Shown here: piece after piece, positions 4,867 to 7,282 of the stretch
Numbering within the stretch: position 1 is the stretch's first letter
Layout of the letters: every line of letters begins with the position of its first letter
Origin: UBA7692 sp964552715
Lineage (GTDB): Bacteria > Bacteroidota > Bacteroidia > Chitinophagales > LD1
Reading direction: 5' to 3'
Assembly (NCBI GenBank): GCA_964552715.1
Contig: CAZKHZ010000184.1
Location: forward strand, 1 to 7,282
DNA length: 7,282 nt
Program-made: the position numbers and the translations under genes
Notes under the pieces: generated by a model
What the model was told of the DNA's origin: nothing
Database searches by the model: none
Seen by the model: only the letters and a program-made list of their open reading frames with translations

Positions 4867-7171
4867 AGCACTTACACTTTTTGCAGTAATGATGATGAGT
4901 GCTGCTGTGCAGGCTCAAACCTCTGGCAAATCGCAAGCGAAAAGTACACCTATAGCTGCGCCTGCGCCAGCACCTGTTGCCGCAACTCCACAGCAAGCGA
5001 AATCTTCTTCTCCTGTTGCAAATGCTGCATTGCAGTATGGTGACAGATTGTTTAAGCGTTTTGCGTTTGTGGATGCCATTGAAGAATACAAAGCGGCAAT
5101 AAAGAAAGACCCAAGCAGCATTGAAGCTAAAGAGAAATTGGTACGTACTTACTTAATGTTGAACGACTACACCAGTGCCGAGCCTGTTTTGAAAGAATTG
5201 GCTACCATGTCTAATGCCAAAGCTAACAATATACTTTTGTACGGTTTAAGCCTTCGCGCATCAGGTAAATATAAAGAAGCAGCAGAGCAATTCAACAGTT
5301 ACGCGCTCTTAAATCCAAGCGATTTCAGAGCATCAGAATTGGCAAGCGGTTTGAGCCGCATGGAAGAATTGGCTAAAGACAATGGCACACACAAAGTAGA
5401 AAACTCAAAATCAGATAACAGTGAGGCTTCTGACTTTGGTTTGGCTTACTACCGCAACAATGGTATTATCTTTTCAAGCAACAAGGGCAAAAGTGCATTT
5501 GTAGGCAGAACAGATAGTTGGACAGAACATAAGTACTACGATTTGTATGTTTCAGAAGGTGGTAAAGTTTCATTGCTTTCTAAGAAAAAAGAAATCAACT
5601 CTAAGTTTCACGAAGGTCCTGTAACCTTTACAAAGGACTTTAGCGAAATGATTTTTACCCGTAATAATTTTCTTAAAAAAACTGGAAAGAGTAAAGACAA
5701 AATCATTAAGCTGAAGTTGTACAGCGCAAAGTTTGATTCTGCTACTGCAAAGTTTGCTATGCCAACTGAGTTGCCATTAAACAGCAGCGAATATTCAGTG
5801 GCGCATCCTACGCTTTCTAAAGATGGCAAGCGCTTATACTTTGTAAGTGATATGCCGGGTGGCTATGGCGAAACAGATATTTATGTTAGCTTTAAAGAGG
5901 GCGAAACTTGGGGTCCTCCGGTGAACTTAGGTAAGAATGTAAACACGCCAGGTCGTGAGCTATTCCCGCATATTTCCGAAGATGGTACACTATATTTTGC
6001 TACCGATGCAAGACTGGGTCTTGGTGGCTTGGATGTTTATTCTGCTTTGTATGCCAATGGCGAATGGGGCAATGTAAGTAACCTTGGTGCTCCGGTAAAT
6101 AGTCAAAGTGATGACTTCAACTATATACTGAATAATGAAGGTAAAGCGGGCTATTTGGTTTCTAACCGTGCAGGTGGCGCAGGCGATGATGACATCTATA
6201 AGTTTACGCGCTTTGGTGTCAAGATTTGCGGAACTGTAGTAGATGCGGAGACCAATTTACCAATAGAAGGTGCTGAGGTAAAAATGATGTTGGTTGATAA
6301 AGCTATTGCTTCTAAAAATTCAGATAACAAAGGCGGTTTCTGCCACACTGCTGACCCGGGAAAAGAGTATGTATTTGAAGCCTCTAAGGCTGAGTACGAA
6401 AACAACTCTGCCACCATTAGCGTAAAATTGACTAACCCATCATTTACCATTCCGCTTACTCCTGTTAAGAAAGACATACCAGTAGCTGTAGCTCCGGTTG
6501 ACAATTCTCCAGCTTTGAAAGAAGTGGATCCTAAAAAAGGTGTTACATTGATTGTGTGCACCAAAGAGCGTGGCAAAGGCAACTTAGGCGGTGCTGAAGT
6601 AGAGGTGGAAGACAAAGCCACAGGTGCTAAATCTACTTGTGTAACTACTGATGATTGCAAGTGCAAATTTGTGATTGAGCTAAACAAGGAATACTATATT
6701 ACAGCAGCTAAGCAAGATTACAGCACAGCTACAAAAACCATCAACACAAAGGGTGAAAAGCCCGGTACTACCAAATTGGTTGAATTGACATTAGATGTGT
6801 TGCGCGAAGGCTTAACCGTGAAGTTAGAGAACATTTACTACGATTTGGATAAATGGAATATTCGTCCGGAGGCGGCAAAGGAGTTGAACAACTTAGCTAA
6901 GCTGATGAATCAATATCCTAACATGCAAATAGAGTTGAGTTCGCATACTGACAGCCGTGCTAGCGACCAGTATAACTTGATTCTTTCTGCTCGCAGAGCA
7001 AACTCTTGTGTGGAGTTCCTGCGCAGTAAAGGGATTGATGTTAAACGCTTGTTGGCTGTAGGCTATGGCGAAACCCGTTTGGAAAATAAGTGTACAAATG
7101 GTGTGCAATGTACCAATGCACAGCATCAAGACAACCGCAGAACCGAATTCAAGATTTTGAAACTGAAATAG
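4853..7171 (+). CDS. PorE-like OmpA family protein (TPR, five-repeat propeller, CRD, OmpA C-terminal domain)
   Basis: A 772-aa periplasmic or outer-membrane-associated protein. Residues 1-22 are a signal peptide ending AQAQ, then a Pro/Ala/Ser-rich linker (about 23-54). TPR-like helices span about 58-165. Five PD40/WD40-like repeats start near 199, 254, 316, 370 and 420; clear examples are HPTLSKDGKRLYFVSD, GETDIYVS, PHISEDGTLYFATD and GGLDVYSA. A carboxypeptidase-regulatory-like fold (about 457-535, CGTVVDAETNLPIEGAEV) is followed by a second, more divergent one (about 564-647). The OmpA peptidoglycan-binding domain (655-772) keeps the ligand residues Asp700 (SHTD) and Arg715 (LSARRA), 15 apart as in the family. 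This architecture, including the five-bladed propeller, is that of T9SS PorE of Porphyromonas gingivalis. Because it sits with a cargo and an SprF-like gene, it may be a cluster-specific paralogue rather than core PorE, so I give no symbol. ATG 4853 fits the signal peptide; ATG 4811 would add 14 residues. Confidence 0.93.
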   Translation: MNRILALTLFAVMMMSAAVQAQTSGKSQAKSTPIAAPAPAPVAATPQQAKSSSPVANAALQYGDRLFKRFAFVDAIEEYKAAIKKDPSSIEAKEKLVRTYLMLNDYTSAEPVLKELATMSNAKANNILLYGLSLRASGKYKEAAEQFNSYALLNPSDFRASELASGLSRMEELAKDNGTHKVENSKSDNSEASDFGLAYYRNNGIIFSSNKGKSAFVGRTDSWTEHKYYDLYVSEGGKVSLLSKKKEINSKFHEGPVTFTKDFSEMIFTRNNFLKKTGKSKDKIIKLKLYSAKFDSATAKFAMPTELPLNSSEYSVAHPTLSKDGKRLYFVSDMPGGYGETDIYVSFKEGETWGPPVNLGKNVNTPGRELFPHISEDGTLYFATDARLGLGGLDVYSALYANGEWGNVSNLGAPVNSQSDDFNYILNNEGKAGYLVSNRAGGAGDDDIYKFTRFGVKICGTVVDAETNLPIEGAEVKMMLVDKAIASKNSDNKGGFCHTADPGKEYVFEASKAEYENNSATISVKLTNPSFTIPLTPVKKDIPVAVAPVDNSPALKEVDPKKGVTLIVCTKERGKGNLGGAEVEVEDKATGAKSTCVTTDDCKCKFVIELNKEYYITAAKQDYSTATKTINTKGEKPGTTKLVELTLDVLREGLTVKLENIYYDLDKWNIRPEAAKELNNLAKLMNQYPNMQIELSSHTDSRASDQYNLILSARRANSCVEFLRSKGIDVKRLLAVGYGETRLENKCTNGVQCTNAQHQDNRRTEFKILKLK

Positions 7172-7194
7172 GGGAGAGGCTTAAAAATAATTTT

Positions 7195-7231
7195 AAGAGG
7201 CTGCTTTGCAAAAAGCAGCCTCTTTTGTTTG
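7195..7231 (+). terminator. Strong intrinsic terminator closing the three-gene unit
   Basis: A perfect 13-bp stem pairs 7195-7207 (AAGAGGCTGCTTT) with 7212-7224 (AAAGCAGCCTCTT) across a GCAA tetraloop (GNRA type), followed by a T-rich run (TTGTTTG). It lies 23 nt after the OmpA-family stop codon. On the minus strand the stem is followed by TTAAAATTATTTTT, so it could also stop leftward transcription. A second small hairpin (7180-7186 with 7191-7197, CTTAAAA / TTTTAAG) overlaps its left foot by three bases, so the two cannot both form fully. No terminator is visible in either gap between the three genes, which supports one transcript. Confidence 0.9.
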
Positions 7232-7282
7232 TGGCAAGTTGATAGCGATTTGTAATCTCCTTAAAAGGTATATTGTAAATTT

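Noticed and set aside
6196..6687. 163-codon minus-strand open frame inside the OmpA-family gene
   Set aside because: It is fully antisense to a well-supported gene, with no recognisable domain or promoter; it is best explained by the codon usage of the sense gene.
7249..7275. Possible promoter near the right edge (TTTG at 7249-7252, TATATTG at 7269-7275)
   Set aside because: The -7 box is a poor match to TAnnTTTG and the spacer is only 16 bp; the window ends before any gene can be seen.

Overview
This window reads as a chromosomal segment of a Bacteroidota bacterium. The sequence is AT-rich, start codons lack Shine-Dalgarno sites, and one promoter matches the Bacteroidota TTTG / TAnnTTTG consensus with a 19-bp spacer. 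Three genes in a row belong to type IX secretion system (T9SS) and gliding-associated families that are essentially confined to this phylum. I cannot name a genus.

Layout. Positions 1-332 (minus strand) hold the first 110 codons of dihydrolipoyl dehydrogenase (lpdA), which runs off the left edge. Positions 333-936 are a 604-bp divergent intergenic region with no convincing protein gene. It contains a 21-bp tandem repeat array (seven units, 503-649), a weaker phase-shifted block with the same 21-bp period (680-763), and a plus-strand terminator-like hairpin with a T-rich tail (798-831). A good promoter (888-918) lies just upstream of the first T9SS gene. Positions 937-7171 hold three collinear plus-strand genes. 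The first encodes a 906-aa secreted protein of about eight Ig-like repeats ending in a type B T9SS sorting domain. The second encodes a 314-aa PorP/SprF-family outer-membrane protein. The third encodes a 772-aa PorE-like OmpA-family protein with TPR, beta-propeller, carboxypeptidase-regulatory-like and OmpA domains. A strong intrinsic terminator (7195-7231) closes the unit.

How the genes may work together. SprF-like proteins are known to be needed for secretion of type B substrates such as SprB, and PorE-like proteins tie T9SS assemblies to peptidoglycan. The trio therefore looks like a self-contained 'substrate + dedicated outer-membrane partner + peptidoglycan anchor' module for exporting and displaying a long, cysteine-rich surface filament or adhesin. 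This is inference from domain content and gene order.

The least explained structures are in the non-coding DNA. One is the 21-bp array, whose period equals two helical turns and whose units carry small dyads. The other is the pair of homologous intergenic leaders (about 100 bp each) in front of genes 2 and 3.
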